Source: Limimaricola variabilis (GTDB taxonomy: Bacteria; Pseudomonadota; Alphaproteobacteria; Rhodobacterales; Rhodobacteraceae). Taken from it: a stretch of 52,760 nt of DNA. The notes below the pieces were generated by a model. The model ran no database searches. It worked only from the letters and a program-made list of their open reading frames with translations, and was not told the DNA's origin. The DNA is taken from NCBI RefSeq assembly GCF_014195545.1, contig NZ_JACIBX010000019.1, positions 1 to 52,760 of the forward strand, given 5' to 3'. Below are positions 27,105-35,823 of this stretch, piece after piece. Both the position numbers and the translations under genes were made by a program. How positions within the stretch are numbered: the stretch's first letter is position 1; every line of letters starts with the position of its first letter.

Positions 27105-28165
27105 ACGCCCGTCTCCTCCTCCTCCGCGCCGGAGCGCGCAGCCTTCTGCAAGACACCGGCTTTCGGGGCGGACGCGGGATCGGCGTGCCGGCTGCAGGCG
27201 CGCTCGATGGCGACGCGCTCTACTTGCTGAACCGGCTTCTGGGCAACGCCTCCGATGCCGCTGCGATCGAAGTTGCCCTCGTGGCGCCGAAACTGCGGGC
27301 CGAGGACGGGTCGACGCGGCTCGCGCTCGGGCCCGGGCTGAGCGGACAGGTGTCTGGTGACAACCCGCGCCATGTGAACGCTTGGACCGCCTTCACCTTG
27401 CATCCGGGCGAGACCGTCGCCCTGACGCTCGACGCGGGCTGTCCTGTGGCATTGATCGGGATCGGCGGCGAGATCGACCTGCCCATGTCGCTGCGCAGCC
27501 GCTCCACCCTGCCACGCGCCGGTCTCGGCCCCATCGGTCGAAGATTGGAAGACGGCGACGTTCTCCCCATCCAAGGCTCGGCGAGGGACCCGGGCGACCT
27601 GACTTTCGCCGCACCCCCCCGGGCCGAAACAGGCCCGCTGCGCGCCGTTCCCGGTCCGCAGACCGAGTGGTTCACCGACGCCGCGCACGAGACCTTCTTC
27701 GGCGCCGATTACGGCGTCAGCGTCGAGACCGACCGCATGGGCATGCGTCTCGAAGGACCGCGGCTCACCCATTCCGAGCGGGGTGCCGACATCGTCTCGG
27801 ACGGCATTGCGCCCGGCGCGATCCAGGTGCCTGGCAGCGGCCAGCCCATCGTGCTTCTTGCCGATGCCCAGACCACCGGCGGCTATCCCAAGATCGCCAC
27901 GGTGATCGGCGCCGATCTGTCGCGCCTCGCCCGGCTCGCGCCCGGCGACAGGCTGCGCTTTACCGCCGTGAGCATCGAGGAGGCCGAGACCGCCGCACGC
28001 GCGCGGCGTGCCGAGCTCGACCGGATCGCAGAAGCTGTCATCCCCGCCAATGCCGGACGGATCGATCTGCGCGCATTGTGGCAGGTCAACCTTGTGGGCG
28101 GCGCGGTCGACGCGCTCCGCCCCGATCATTTCCCGCATCACGCCGAGCCGGAGGACCGCCCGTGA
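27101..28165 (+). CDS. pxpC: 5-oxoprolinase subunit C (PxpC/KipA-like)
   Basis: The 354-residue protein is the carboxyltransferase-family (AHS2) subunit of 5-oxoprolinase. Landmarks are SLLQDTGFRGGRGIGVPAAG near the N-terminus, VSVETDRMGMRLEGP and PGAIQVPGSGQPIVLLADAQ with TTGGYPKIATV after it. It begins inside the pxpB stop (ATGA) and overlaps pxpA (GTGA), so the three are translationally coupled. The order pxpB-C-A is a common one. Confidence 0.92.
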   Translation: MNARLLLLRAGARSLLQDTGFRGGRGIGVPAAGALDGDALYLLNRLLGNASDAAAIEVALVAPKLRAEDGSTRLALGPGLSGQVSGDNPRHVNAWTAFTLHPGETVALTLDAGCPVALIGIGGEIDLPMSLRSRSTLPRAGLGPIGRRLEDGDVLPIQGSARDPGDLTFAAPPRAETGPLRAVPGPQTEWFTDAAHETFFGADYGVSVETDRMGMRLEGPRLTHSERGADIVSDGIAPGAIQVPGSGQPIVLLADAQTTGGYPKIATVIGADLSRLARLAPGDRLRFTAVSIEEAETAARARRAELDRIAEAVIPANAGRIDLRALWQVNLVGGAVDALRPDHFPHHAEPEDRP

Positions 28166-28932
28166 AGATCAACCTCAACGCCGATCTCGGCGAAAGCTTC
28201 GGCCCCTATGTCATCGGCAACGACGAGGAGCTGCTCGGCGTGGTCGGCGCAGCCAATATCGCCTGCGGCTTTCACGGCGGAGATCCGGTGGTGATCGCAC
28301 GCGCCATTGCGCGCGCAAAGGAGACCGGTGCGAGCATCGGCGCGCATCCCGGGCATGCCGACCTGCAAGGCTTCGGTCGACGCGCCATGGCGCTCTCGAG
28401 CGAGGAGCTGCGCCTATCGGTGGTTTACCAGATATCGGCGGTGACGGGCATGGCTCATGCCCTCGGCCATCCGATAACCCACGTCAAACCGCATGGCGCG
28501 ATGAACAACCAGGCCTGCGTCGATCGCGCCATGGCCGATACCATCGCCCGCGCCGTGGCCGAGACCGATCCGGGTCTGATCCTGCTTGCCCCCGCCCTGT
28601 CCCAACTCGCGGCCGCGGGCGATGCGGCGGGCCTGCGCGTCGCGCTCGAGATTTTCGCCGACCGGACCTACGAGGCTGACGGCAGCCTGACCCCGCGCAG
28701 CCGCCCCGGATCGGTTCTCCATGGGAAAGGCGAAGCGCTCGCGCATGTGAAGCGCATGATCGAGGCGGGCGGCATCGTCACCCGCGAGGGCTCGGTACTG
28801 CCGACGCCGTTCCATTCGATCTGCGTGCATGGCGACGGCGCAGAGGCGCTCAGCACCGCCCGTGCGCTGCGCGCGGCACTTGCCGATTGGGGCCATGCGC
28901 CGGTCACTTTGCCCGAAGCCATGGCGGGCTGA
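28162..28932 (+). CDS. pxpA: 5-oxoprolinase subunit A (PxpA, LamB/YcsF family)
   Basis: The 256-residue cytoplasmic protein has the LamB/YcsF signature from the first residues (INLNADLGESFG), then ANIACGFHGGDP, IGAHPGHADLQGFGRR and VKPHGAMNN. It is the subunit thought to act on oxoproline itself. Translation begins at a GTG overlapping the pxpC stop. It ends the operon; no clear terminator was seen downstream, where a region of gene fragments begins. Confidence 0.94.
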   Translation: MKINLNADLGESFGPYVIGNDEELLGVVGAANIACGFHGGDPVVIARAIARAKETGASIGAHPGHADLQGFGRRAMALSSEELRLSVVYQISAVTGMAHALGHPITHVKPHGAMNNQACVDRAMADTIARAVAETDPGLILLAPALSQLAAAGDAAGLRVALEIFADRTYEADGSLTPRSRPGSVLHGKGEALAHVKRMIEAGGIVTREGSVLPTPFHSICVHGDGAEALSTARALRAALADWGHAPVTLPEAMAG

Positions 28933-29056
28933 GCCCAGCCGTGCCCATCGCGTGACCGCCGCCGCGCAAAGGCATACGACGATGCCCCAAAAGGTGGCGT
29001 CGAGCCCCCAGAGCGAGGCTCTCGACGCGGTCATGACAATGAGGAGCAATCCGGCC

Positions 29057-29137
29057 ACATGGTCGGCGAAGAGATTGCTGCTGGGGGCCGCAGGTGAGCA
29101 CTACATCATGTGTCAGATTTTGAGCCGGGGCTCCTCA
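29057..29137 (+). pseudogene. Possible N-terminal fragment of a nuclease-like gene
   Basis: The frame reads SAKRLLLGAAGEHYIMCQIL before running into unrelated sequence and a stop at 29159. It resembles the opening of predicted PD-(D/E)XK-type proteins of alphaproteobacteria (GAAGEHYVMCQLL). Nothing of the domain remains. This is recall of a conserved pattern and may be wrong. The preceding stretch (28933-29056) can encode a hydrophobic segment on the minus strand, also possibly a remnant. Confidence 0.35.
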
Positions 29138-29163
29138 GCGGCTCACTGCGAGGAGCGGTAACA

Positions 29164-29580
29164 ATGACAGAGAAACGTAAGCTGTCCGAAGCTCTCGAAA
29201 GCGCCAAGGAGCGGGGTCGAGCTTGGCCGGGTGAGATGCTCGCCGATCCCGAAATGCTCACAGAAGAGCAAATGGCGCAGCGACTCGGCGTATCTCCCGC
29301 TGAGATCAAAGGTCTCCGGCGACAGCATCGTGTGCTCGCCCTCAACCTGCTTGGCGAGACCCGCTATCCTGCCTTCCAGACCGGGCCAAATGGCATGATC
29401 TTGCCCTGCCTGGACCAGATAATCGCACGGCTGAATGGACAGTTCCTCGAAGCCTATCGGCTGCTCATGAGCAAAACGCACGACGGCACTAACCGTCGGC
29501 TCCACGAACTGCTTGCTACGGGGGAGGCCGACAAGGTTCTTGGCGAAGCCGATGCATGGCAAAGTGGCGCCTTCACCTAA
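29164..29580 (+). CDS. Helix-turn-helix protein, antitoxin-like
   Basis: A 138-residue protein that I do not recognise with certainty. Residues about 30-60 form a likely helix-turn-helix (LTEEQMAQRLGVSPAEIKGL). The C-terminal half (ILPCLDQIIARLNGQFLEAY and LLATGEADKVLGEADAW) recalls the Xre/MbcA/ParS toxin-binding domain of antitoxins. No RES-type toxin gene stands next to it, so it may be an orphan. The ATG at 29164 is preceded by GAGGAGCGGTAACA; an upstream ATG at 29110 is less well placed. It converges on the exonuclease gene 16 bp away. Confidence 0.65.
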   Translation: MTEKRKLSEALESAKERGRAWPGEMLADPEMLTEEQMAQRLGVSPAEIKGLRRQHRVLALNLLGETRYPAFQTGPNGMILPCLDQIIARLNGQFLEAYRLLMSKTHDGTNRRLHELLATGEADKVLGEADAWQSGAFT

Positions 29581-29596
29581 GGACTCCTGCCCGAAC

Positions 29597-30124
29597 TCAG
29601 CGACGCTTGAACGCAGCAAGCAGTGCCGAGGCGTAGCGGGCGCTGTCGGGCCCCGCCCTATGTGGCACCCGCAGCCGAGCCAGGCGTTCATGGAAGGCGT
29701 CCAATGCTTGCGAAGGAAGCATTGGCTCCAGAATGGTGCGGATGTCACCCACTCTCGCCAGTTCGCTGTCTACGGTGAGTGGATCGCACGACGTCTCCAG
29801 CAGCCGGCGGAGCCACATGGTCTCGAACCGGGGCGCATCTGAGCATATCCTCCGCCCCCGTGCTGTTGCACGAAACCACTCGACCGCCTCTGAGGCTTCG
29901 AGACCCTTCTGGAGCATTGCGTCTGGGATTGCGTGAACCGCTGCGCTGTCCTCCGACCACGCGTCCATCGACCATGTCGGATGTCGCCGGATCAGCCGCG
30001 CATGGCTCTCGATCGTTCCATCATCTGCGAGCCAGGATAGGCCAATCTCGACCGGCCAGCTGTCGGGCGTAAGCGAACTTGCTTCGAAATCGAGGAACAT
30101 CAGATCATTGGTGTAGTCGGTCAT
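29597..30124 (-). CDS. DEDDh-type 3'-5' exonuclease domain protein
   Basis: The 175-residue protein has the exonuclease fold of the DnaQ/RNase T group. MFLDFEASSL supplies the first Asp and Glu (D12, E14), DSAAVHAIPD the middle motif with a conserved acidic or histidine site, and HRAGPDSARY the final His/Asp pair. It is a stand-alone single-domain enzyme, perhaps for RNA or DNA trimming. The ATG at 30124 follows AGGTGGTTCTAT. It is convergent with the HTH gene; whether the two are functionally linked is unknown. Confidence 0.75.
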   Translation of the reverse strand: MTDYTNDLMFLDFEASSLTPDSWPVEIGLSWLADDGTIESHARLIRRHPTWSMDAWSEDSAAVHAIPDAMLQKGLEASEAVEWFRATARGRRICSDAPRFETMWLRRLLETSCDPLTVDSELARVGDIRTILEPMLPSQALDAFHERLARLRVPHRAGPDSARYASALLAAFKRR

Positions 30125-30478
30125 ATAGAACCACCTGTCGTTCGCGCCTGGCTTTGGGGGGACTGGCTTTAGCGAAGTATTGCGGCATTGGAATGCTGCC
30201 GGTCTGCCTTAAGAGGATTGGGCTTATACAACGAAGTGCCCCCTCGAATGCATGAATCTCTCCGTTTTGGTTTACGTTGCACCATCACGGCAGCTTCAAG
30301 GTCCTCCGCCTCGTTTCTCGGGGGTGCTCTTCGTTGCTTCACAATGAAGATTGGCCAGTCCAAAGAATCACGAAGTAGAGTTCTGAATTTTTCTCGGTAC
30401 AGGTGTCCGGAGCTGCTGGCAGCCTGGACGTAGCCTTGGGCTACCCCATGATAACGCACAGAAACCAGGAGCAATGCC
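30125..30478. other. Intergenic region, no gene recognised
   Basis: This 354-bp stretch is less GC-rich than its neighbours. A minus-strand frame of about 117 codons (30169-30522) overlaps the aldo/keto reductase start and has no recognisable domain. The end of the stretch carries AGGAG, the ribosome-binding site of the next gene. Confidence 0.4.
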
Positions 30479-31471
30479 ATGGAACAGCGGCAGGTCGGAC
30501 GAACGGGCTTGATGATCGACACACTTGGGCTTGGCGGCGCGCCGCTTGGCGGAAACTTCGTCGATCTGGACTATGCCCAGGCGGCCGAACTGATCCGAGC
30601 CGCCCAAGAGGCAGGGCTTCGGTATTACGACACGGCGCCGTGGTATGGCTTCGGCCGGTCGGAACGCGTCATGGGCGACATGCTGCGCGGTACGGACTAC
30701 GTCTTGTCGGACAAGGTCGGTCGGCTTCTGAAGCCCGGCGGGGTCGAGAATCCCGCGGACTACGGCATGATCGATCCGCTGCCGTTCCACGTCGTCTACG
30801 ACTACGGCTATGACGGGATCATGCGAGCCTTCGAAGACAACCTCCAGCGCCTGGGGCTCGACCGCATCGATTTCTTGCTGGCGCATGACATCGGCGTCCT
30901 CACACATGGCGACGATAACGCGCGCCATTTCGGGGACTTGGCCGCAGGCGGTTATCGTGCCATGGACGAGCTGCGCAGATCCGGCCACGTCAAGGCGATC
31001 GGCTTGGGGGTCAACGAGAACCAGGTTTGCATGGACGCCCTTGGGATCGGTGACTGGGACGTATTTCTCCTTGCGGGCCGATACACGCTTCTGGAGCAGT
31101 CACCGCTCGATACGCTCTTCCCGGCTTGCCGGAGCGCCGGCACCACGATCATCTGCGGTGGCCCCTTCAACTCCGGCATCCTTGTGGGCCGCGAGACCTG
31201 GAACTACGCGAAAGCCCCGGCCGAGGTCGTCGACAAGGCCCGCGCACTTGCGGATGTGGCTGATGCATTCGGAGTGCCTCTGGCAGCGGCCGCCCTGCAA
31301 TTCCCACTTGGGAATGATCTCGTCACGTCGGTGATTCCGGGCCCACGGGACAAAGGCGAACTCCAGCAGAACCTCGAATGGTTCACGACGCCAATCCCGG
31401 ATGAACTTTGGATTTCGCTGAAATCGAAAGGTCTGCTACACGAGGCCGCTCCGGTTCCATCAGGGCCCTGA
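30479..31471 (+). CDS. Aldo/keto reductase (D-threo-aldose 1-dehydrogenase-like)
   Basis: The 330-residue TIM-barrel oxidoreductase has the catalytic tetrad in DTAPWYGFGRSE (Asp, Tyr), SDKVGRLL (Lys) and FLLAHD (His), and the NADP-binding VIPGPRD near residue 292. The extended loop around residues 85-105 resembles D-threo-aldose (L-fucose) 1-dehydrogenase and pyridoxal 4-dehydrogenase. It may oxidise a sugar such as L-fucose or D-arabinose, but no sugar genes are adjacent. The ATG at 30479 follows AGGAGCAATGCC. It appears to be a single-gene unit. Confidence 0.85.
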   Translation: MEQRQVGRTGLMIDTLGLGGAPLGGNFVDLDYAQAAELIRAAQEAGLRYYDTAPWYGFGRSERVMGDMLRGTDYVLSDKVGRLLKPGGVENPADYGMIDPLPFHVVYDYGYDGIMRAFEDNLQRLGLDRIDFLLAHDIGVLTHGDDNARHFGDLAAGGYRAMDELRRSGHVKAIGLGVNENQVCMDALGIGDWDVFLLAGRYTLLEQSPLDTLFPACRSAGTTIICGGPFNSGILVGRETWNYAKAPAEVVDKARALADVADAFGVPLAAAALQFPLGNDLVTSVIPGPRDKGELQQNLEWFTTPIPDELWISLKSKGLLHEAAPVPSGP

Positions 31472-31805
31472 AGGGCTCAAGGCACCCTTCGGCTACCAAG
31501 AGCCCCATTTGCGCTTGCAGAGTTGATGCAGCCGTTCGTCGACGGGCTCTCCCCATATGCACGAGGTCAAAGGATCTCGATTAACACCCAAGACGCGCTC
31601 AACTGGAGATTGCTTCCCACGCAAAGCTCAGCCAAACGGCAGCTAAGGGTTCTCTATCACCACTTCCTCGAATGAGGCCAAAGTCATTCATAGAGGTCAC
31701 AATCTTCGAGAAAATACCCACTGCGGCAAGGAACGCTTGATGTCGGGAATGGGATTGATAGGAACGCCTTCCACGCGCCCGCGCGGAATGTGATAAAATG
31801 AACTG
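31472..31805. other. Intergenic region upstream of the H-NS-like gene
   Basis: No gene is seen. AT-rich stretches are present and probably hold the promoter of the H-NS-like gene; the large hairpin at 31806-31848 follows immediately. Confidence 0.4.
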
Positions 31806-31848
31806 GCGACCAAGGCGGATGAGCCCGAGCGGGCTCAGTCTTGGTCGC
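31806..31848 (+). promoter_or_regulatory. Two-tier hairpin in the leader of the H-NS-like gene
   Basis: GCGACCAAG (31806-31814) pairs perfectly with CTTGGTCGC (31840-31848). Inside them GAGCCC (31821-31826) pairs with GGGCTC (31831-31836) around GAGC. The structure ends 26 bp before the start codon, with the ribosome-binding site AGAAGGAGG just downstream. It could be a leader stabiliser, an attenuator or an sRNA target. No T-run follows it. Confidence 0.6.
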
Positions 31849-31874
31849 TGGCCACTCACAGAAGGAGGCCAAGA

Positions 31875-32210
31875 ATGGCTAATTATGACCTCGACAAGAT
31901 GGACCTCGACGAGCTGAAGAAGCTGCAAAAGGTGGTCAATAAGGCGGTGGAAGATTTCCATGAGCGCAAGCGTCGAGAGGCACTCGCCGCTGCGGAAAAG
32001 GCGGCTGCGGAGCTGGGCTTTAGCCTCGGCGAGTTGACCAGCGGCCAGAAGGCCAGCAAGAAGACTAAGACTGGACTGCCGCCGAAGTATCGCAACCCGC
32101 AAAATCCCGATCAGAGCTGGAGTGGACGTGGTCGGCGACCGCAGTGGGTTGTCGAAGCGACTGAAAACGGCATCGATATCGAAGAATTCAGAATCGATCG
32201 AGCTGCCTAA
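31875..32210 (+). CDS. H-NS family nucleoid protein (HvrA-like)
   Basis: The 111-residue protein has an N-terminal coiled coil (residues 5-50, rich in Asp, Glu, Lys) for oligomerisation and the C-terminal H-NS DNA-binding motif PPKYRNPQNPDQSWSGRGRR with PQWV after it. Members such as HvrA and Spb regulate photosynthesis genes or silence AT-rich foreign DNA. The ATG at 31875 follows AGGAGGCCAAGA. Its place among accessory genes with IS debris suggests a mobile-element-borne silencer. Only the family is certain, not the regulon. Confidence 0.9.
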   Translation: MANYDLDKMDLDELKKLQKVVNKAVEDFHERKRREALAAAEKAAAELGFSLGELTSGQKASKKTKTGLPPKYRNPQNPDQSWSGRGRRPQWVVEATENGIDIEEFRIDRAA

Positions 32211-32423
32211 TCATCGGTCAGCCAAGAGCCTTATCTGACCTCTTGGTATCTATCGGAGGCCAGCGCCAGGAGCGACTAAAGCCTACACTCTTTATTCCAA
32301 GCCATTGCATTCAATGCTCGAATTGCAGACCCGAGGATCACTCCATTTTTATCGGGCCTCACCCAAACGCGGAGTGGCCCCCACAGAAGCCACTCCGCAA
32401 TTTCCAATTTTCGCCTTCGACCA

Positions 32424-32963
32424 TCACTCCATCGGGATCATCAGATGGGCGTAGGGCGTTCCAGGCCACATAACCCACGGCTCGTTAGCGCCGCTCGGAA
32501 CTTTCTGCGGATAAGCGTCGAGCATCGGTTTCGCCTCCGAGCCAACGATCATCACGTGTGGACCGGCGGCTATCCACTCGTTGTCCCCGGTCTCGCCCTC
32601 GGCATATGGATCAATATTGCTGGCTCCCTCGTCACCGAGAAGCATATAGACGAAGCCAAGCGTTTGCGGCGGGTCCTCCTTATTCATCCATGCTTGCAGG
32701 AACGACATAGCGGCCTCATCGGCGCACATCGGGTCAGTGCCGGGATACATGCACGTCCAGCCGTTGCTGCCTTCGCGGAGCGTCGTCATCTCGCCCTCTG
32801 CGGAAACGTTCAGGAGCGTTGCATTTTCGAGTACGGCAGCGGGTGCAACGCCATTAAGCCGCTGCATGAGGTCCTCGGGAGAAGCATCATCTGTCTGCGC
32901 GATGCCAGAGGAGGCAATCAGCATGCAGATTAGCACAGTCGCAGTCCTTGACGAGAGTTTCAT
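32424..32963 (-). CDS. Exported protein of unknown function
   Basis: The 179-residue protein has a clear Sec signal (residues 1-22, ending IAQ). The mature part is acidic, with two cysteines in NGWTCMYPGTDPMCAD, probably a disulfide, and ends in PWVMWPGTPYAHLMIPME. I do not recognise a domain; similar exported proteins occur in rhizobia and Rhodobacterales. The ATG at 32963 is preceded by AGGAAGGCGCTCCC. It stands alone between the H-NS-like gene and yaeQ. Confidence 0.75.
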   Translation of the reverse strand: MKLSSRTATVLICMLIASSGIAQTDDASPEDLMQRLNGVAPAAVLENATLLNVSAEGEMTTLREGSNGWTCMYPGTDPMCADEAAMSFLQAWMNKEDPPQTLGFVYMLLGDEGASNIDPYAEGETGDNEWIAAGPHVMIVGSEAKPMLDAYPQKVPSGANEPWVMWPGTPYAHLMIPME

Positions 32964-33263
32964 GGGAGCGCCTTCCTATTAAGGTTCACGCTATCGCCAT
33001 CAAATATCACCGCGCGATGGCGGTAGTGCTGTAGACTCTACGCCTATGCTCAAGCGTTGGCAAAGACTTCCTATTTCTCTTCTACTTTCAATCTCGCGGG
33101 TACAGCCACCATAAGGCACATTCCCCTAAGACCAAACCTGGCGTTGACCAGTAGGATTGGTGCGGCGGCGCGAGTGGCCAGTTTAGGACATTGGCAACCA
33201 CATCTGCGTCAGTTGAGCCTCGCCGGGCAAGTCGAGTCAATTTCTTCGGAAAGAAAAGGTTAA
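32964..33263. other. Intergenic region, no gene recognised
   Basis: Three hundred bases of lower GC with only short frames. It should hold the promoter of the exported-protein gene at its left end. Confidence 0.4.
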
Positions 33264-33809
33264 TTACGCGGCACCCTTCCACTCTGCGGGATTAACGTAA
33301 ACGATGCTATCACCAACACTTACCATCACTTCGCCGTCCTGAATGTTAACCTGAAGCTTCATCGCACGGCTTGCCAGCTTTGCAAGCGCATCGGTTTCGG
33401 TCTTGGGAAGGCCTACCACCTGAAGGTTGTCGAAACGGGCGGTGCTGTTTTTAACCTTGTCCCACCACATCTCCGCAGCCCTGCCACCGTAGGGATAGAC
33501 GATTACCTTTGAGGCTTTGCCACAAGATTGACGCATCACCTTCTCGCTTGGAAGCCCCAAGGCAACCCACACATCAAGCTCTCCACTCAGGCTTTTCTGC
33601 CAAATGTCAGGCTCGTCATCCGTCGAAATCCCTTTCGTCATTTCCAGGCACTCATGCGCATTTAGCGCAAAGGCGAAAATGCGTATCATCAACCGCTCTT
33701 CCGTCTCCGATGGATGCTTGGCAATGGTCAGCTTATGAGTCTCATAATAGTGACGATCCATATCGGATATTGAGAGCTCAGCTTTGTAAATGGTGGCATT
33801 CGGCGCCAT
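33264..33809 (-). CDS. yaeQ: YaeQ family protein
   Basis: The 181-residue protein equals E. coli YaeQ in length and opens as YaeQ proteins do (MAPNATIYKAELSISDMDRH), with later ETEERLMIRIFAFALNA, DEPDIWQKSLSGELDVWVALGLP and MVSVGDS. The fold is PD-(D/E)XK nuclease-like; biological function remains poorly defined. The frame is open upstream to 33935, but the ATG at 33809 is preceded by GAGGTTGATC and matches the family start. Confidence 0.9.
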   Translation of the reverse strand: MAPNATIYKAELSISDMDRHYYETHKLTIAKHPSETEERLMIRIFAFALNAHECLEMTKGISTDDEPDIWQKSLSGELDVWVALGLPSEKVMRQSCGKASKVIVYPYGGRAAEMWWDKVKNSTARFDNLQVVGLPKTETDALAKLASRAMKLQVNIQDGEVMVSVGDSIVYVNPAEWKGAA

Positions 33810-33950
33810 GATCAACCTCAATTCTTCAAGGATTGGGACACCTACTCCCTCTCGTAACTTTTGGAAAGCAGATACGGCGCGCACGAATAATCGGGCCGAA
33901 GAAGTGTTGCCTGTAGCCACACGATCAGTACTCAAATTTGGTTAAAACCC

Positions 33951-34115
33951 GTGCTCGAACGCGTTGCCGCAGCCATCAGCCCGCTCTTGACTGACCCACT
34001 TCCCGTTTCTCAAGGCCTCGATGATGAAGTGCCCAGCGAAGACCGTGGCCAGAACATGGGAAATCCGATGTCGATCTTCGAGGCGCTGCGCACCCTCGTA
34101 GACAACCCGTCCTAA
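33951..34115 (+). other. Short unresolved open frame
   Basis: From a GTG this frame gives 54 residues including VLERVAAAISPLLTDPLPVS and ending MSIFEALRTLVDNPS. The composition looks protein-like, so it may be a small gene or the tail of a lost one. A longer minus-strand frame across the same bases (33942-34319) has no recognisable features. I cannot choose with confidence. Confidence 0.3.
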
Positions 34116-34245
34116 TGGACCTGCGCAAAGCACGATAACCGTCAGGCTGCCGGGGCCCGGCAGCAAGGTTTGGCTGACTTCGGAGGATGCTGGCGCCGGA
34201 ACTTCCGACTCGGCAGGCACCAAACGATGCCTGCCGAGTCGCAAG

Positions 34246-34608
34246 TCAGGCTGCCTTGGCTGGTCCTGTGTCTTTGGCCGGAACCTGAGGCCTACTCGTG
34301 TCTGGACGAAGTCCGCCATGGCTGAACGAAACGCGACGTGTCAGCCAGAGGCTGCCACCGGCCACCAAAGCTACAGCGGCGACGCCAGTGGGGCCCAGAT
34401 CGACGAGCTCAGGACCAATGTTCAGAAGTCCGGTTGCAATGAAGCCGATACCGATCGTGAACAATGTCGCAAAAACAATAGTGATCGAGATCATCGCGCT
34501 GTCTTTACGGGTCCAGCTTGAAGGGGCTGGCCTGCGCGCCTTGCCATAAGCCCACCCGAAGAGTAGAGCCGCCGCCGCCAACAAGCCGACGCCGAGAAGG
34601 AGATTCAT
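34246..34608 (-). CDS. Small membrane protein
   Basis: A 120-residue protein with three hydrophobic helices (about residues 3-19, 41-62 and 72-90), a basic loop after the first (KARRPAPSSWTRKD) and a polar, Pro/Lys-rich tail. No family is recognised. The ATG at 34608 is preceded by GGAGCATGAA, better placed than the one at 34620. Confidence 0.65.
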   Translation of the reverse strand: MNLLLGVGLLAAAALLFGWAYGKARRPAPSSWTRKDSAMISITIVFATLFTIGIGFIATGLLNIGPELVDLGPTGVAAVALVAGGSLWLTRRVSFSHGGLRPDTSRPQVPAKDTGPAKAA

Positions 34609-35232
34609 TTCATGCTCCAAAAGATGGCGCAGCGAAGTTGTTGAGCCTGCCGCCCACGCGACTCATGCGCCGATGCCCGCATCTTACCGCAGCGAGTTTG
34701 GTGTGAAACAGATTCGCAATGGTCCTCGGGATCGTCGTTTCTCTTCTGGCCGCGCCAATGCCTATCCGCTTCGTGCAGATCCGCGAAGCGGGCGTCGCAC
34801 TTGATCAGCGCCCCCCCCCAGCGAAAGTTCGGAAGCGCCAGGTATCACCGGTTCGGCCGCCAGCCTTTCGCACTTGACTCAGGATGCTGCTTGGTCCGAC
34901 ATACTCGCCCAAGCTGCTCTCGGGACGCGATATGCCCAGCGTCGCCTTCGATCTCTACCTAACATCGATCCGACCTTATCGACCGGTACCTTGCCAGGCG
35001 CTCAAGCGGTGCCGATGCTCTCATGCGCGCCGATCTGAGTATCTCCGCGATCATCGCCAGCGGCATCTTGCTCGAACTCCGGGGTCCCGAGGTCGCCTTC
35101 ACTCATCCTCTGCCCACGACCGGCAAGCTATTCAATTCGAAGAGGCTGCGCGCGACGCGTGCAGCGCTGACGACGACCGCGATTGGCGGGCAAATGCAGG
35201 TAGTCTATTCATAGCAATAGTCGCGCGGCCTC
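34609..35232. other. Region without a recognisable gene
   Basis: About 620 bp with short frames only. A 63-codon plus-strand frame at 35023-35214 (beginning MRADLSISAIIASG) has no known domain. The mixed reading frames suggest decayed coding sequence. Confidence 0.4.
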
Positions 35233-35559
35233 CTACGCCATTGCCGATGGCATCGCCAACGAAGCGGCGAAGCGGAAGGCAATGCAAATCGCCGCGGCCG
35301 CGGAAGCCAGCGCGGCTCGGCGGTTGAGCAAAGCACTCCGGTTCATCGCAACCACCATCCTGTTCAGGTCGGCATGATCGAGGTCCTCAAAGCGCGAGAT
35401 GCGGCGCACAGTGCGGGCTCCGGCCTGGTACCAAAGCGCCGCGGCCACAAGCGAGCTGACGATCGCGGCTATATCGAGAACGATGAAGAGAGTGGGCATG
35501 ATCGGGCGGTCTCGCTTGATGAGGTGTCGGTCTCGGTCGGACCAATTTGATTGCGACAT
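35233..35559 (-). CDS. Small two-helix membrane protein
   Basis: Up to 108 residues, with one hydrophobic helix near residues 21-45 (PTLFIVLDIAAIVSSLVAAA) and another in the C-terminal quarter (ALASAAAAICIAFRFAASLA). Between them lies a charged segment with RFEDLDHADLNRMV. No family is recognised. An internal ATG at 35499 would remove the charged N-terminus and is equally possible. Confidence 0.5.
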   Translation of the reverse strand: MSQSNWSDRDRHLIKRDRPIMPTLFIVLDIAAIVSSLVAAALWYQAGARTVRRISRFEDLDHADLNRMVVAMNRSALLNRRAALASAAAAICIAFRFAASLAMPSAMA

Positions 35560-35823
35560 GGAGCGTCGTCAGCAATTGCCAAATGAAGTCACTCTTCAGT
35601 TGCACCGCGACCAACGGGATCTCGGCGCGCAGCTTTGTCAGATCCGCCGTTCGAAACCGGATCTCGAGCGCCGGGTCTGGTAGGTCAGGGTCGGGCGATG
35701 GACTTCGCTCCGGTCGTCCGTAGCTACCACGATGTCTGGACTAACAGGGGAAACGTAAGGGCCCGGCATCATCGTACCGGGCCCTCCCTGCCGCGCAGCC
35801 TGCGGACAACGGACAGTGGTCGG

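Noticed and set aside
33942-34319. A 125-codon minus-strand frame
   Set aside because: No recognisable features and no good ribosome-binding site; it overlaps both the small membrane gene and a more natural-looking short frame.
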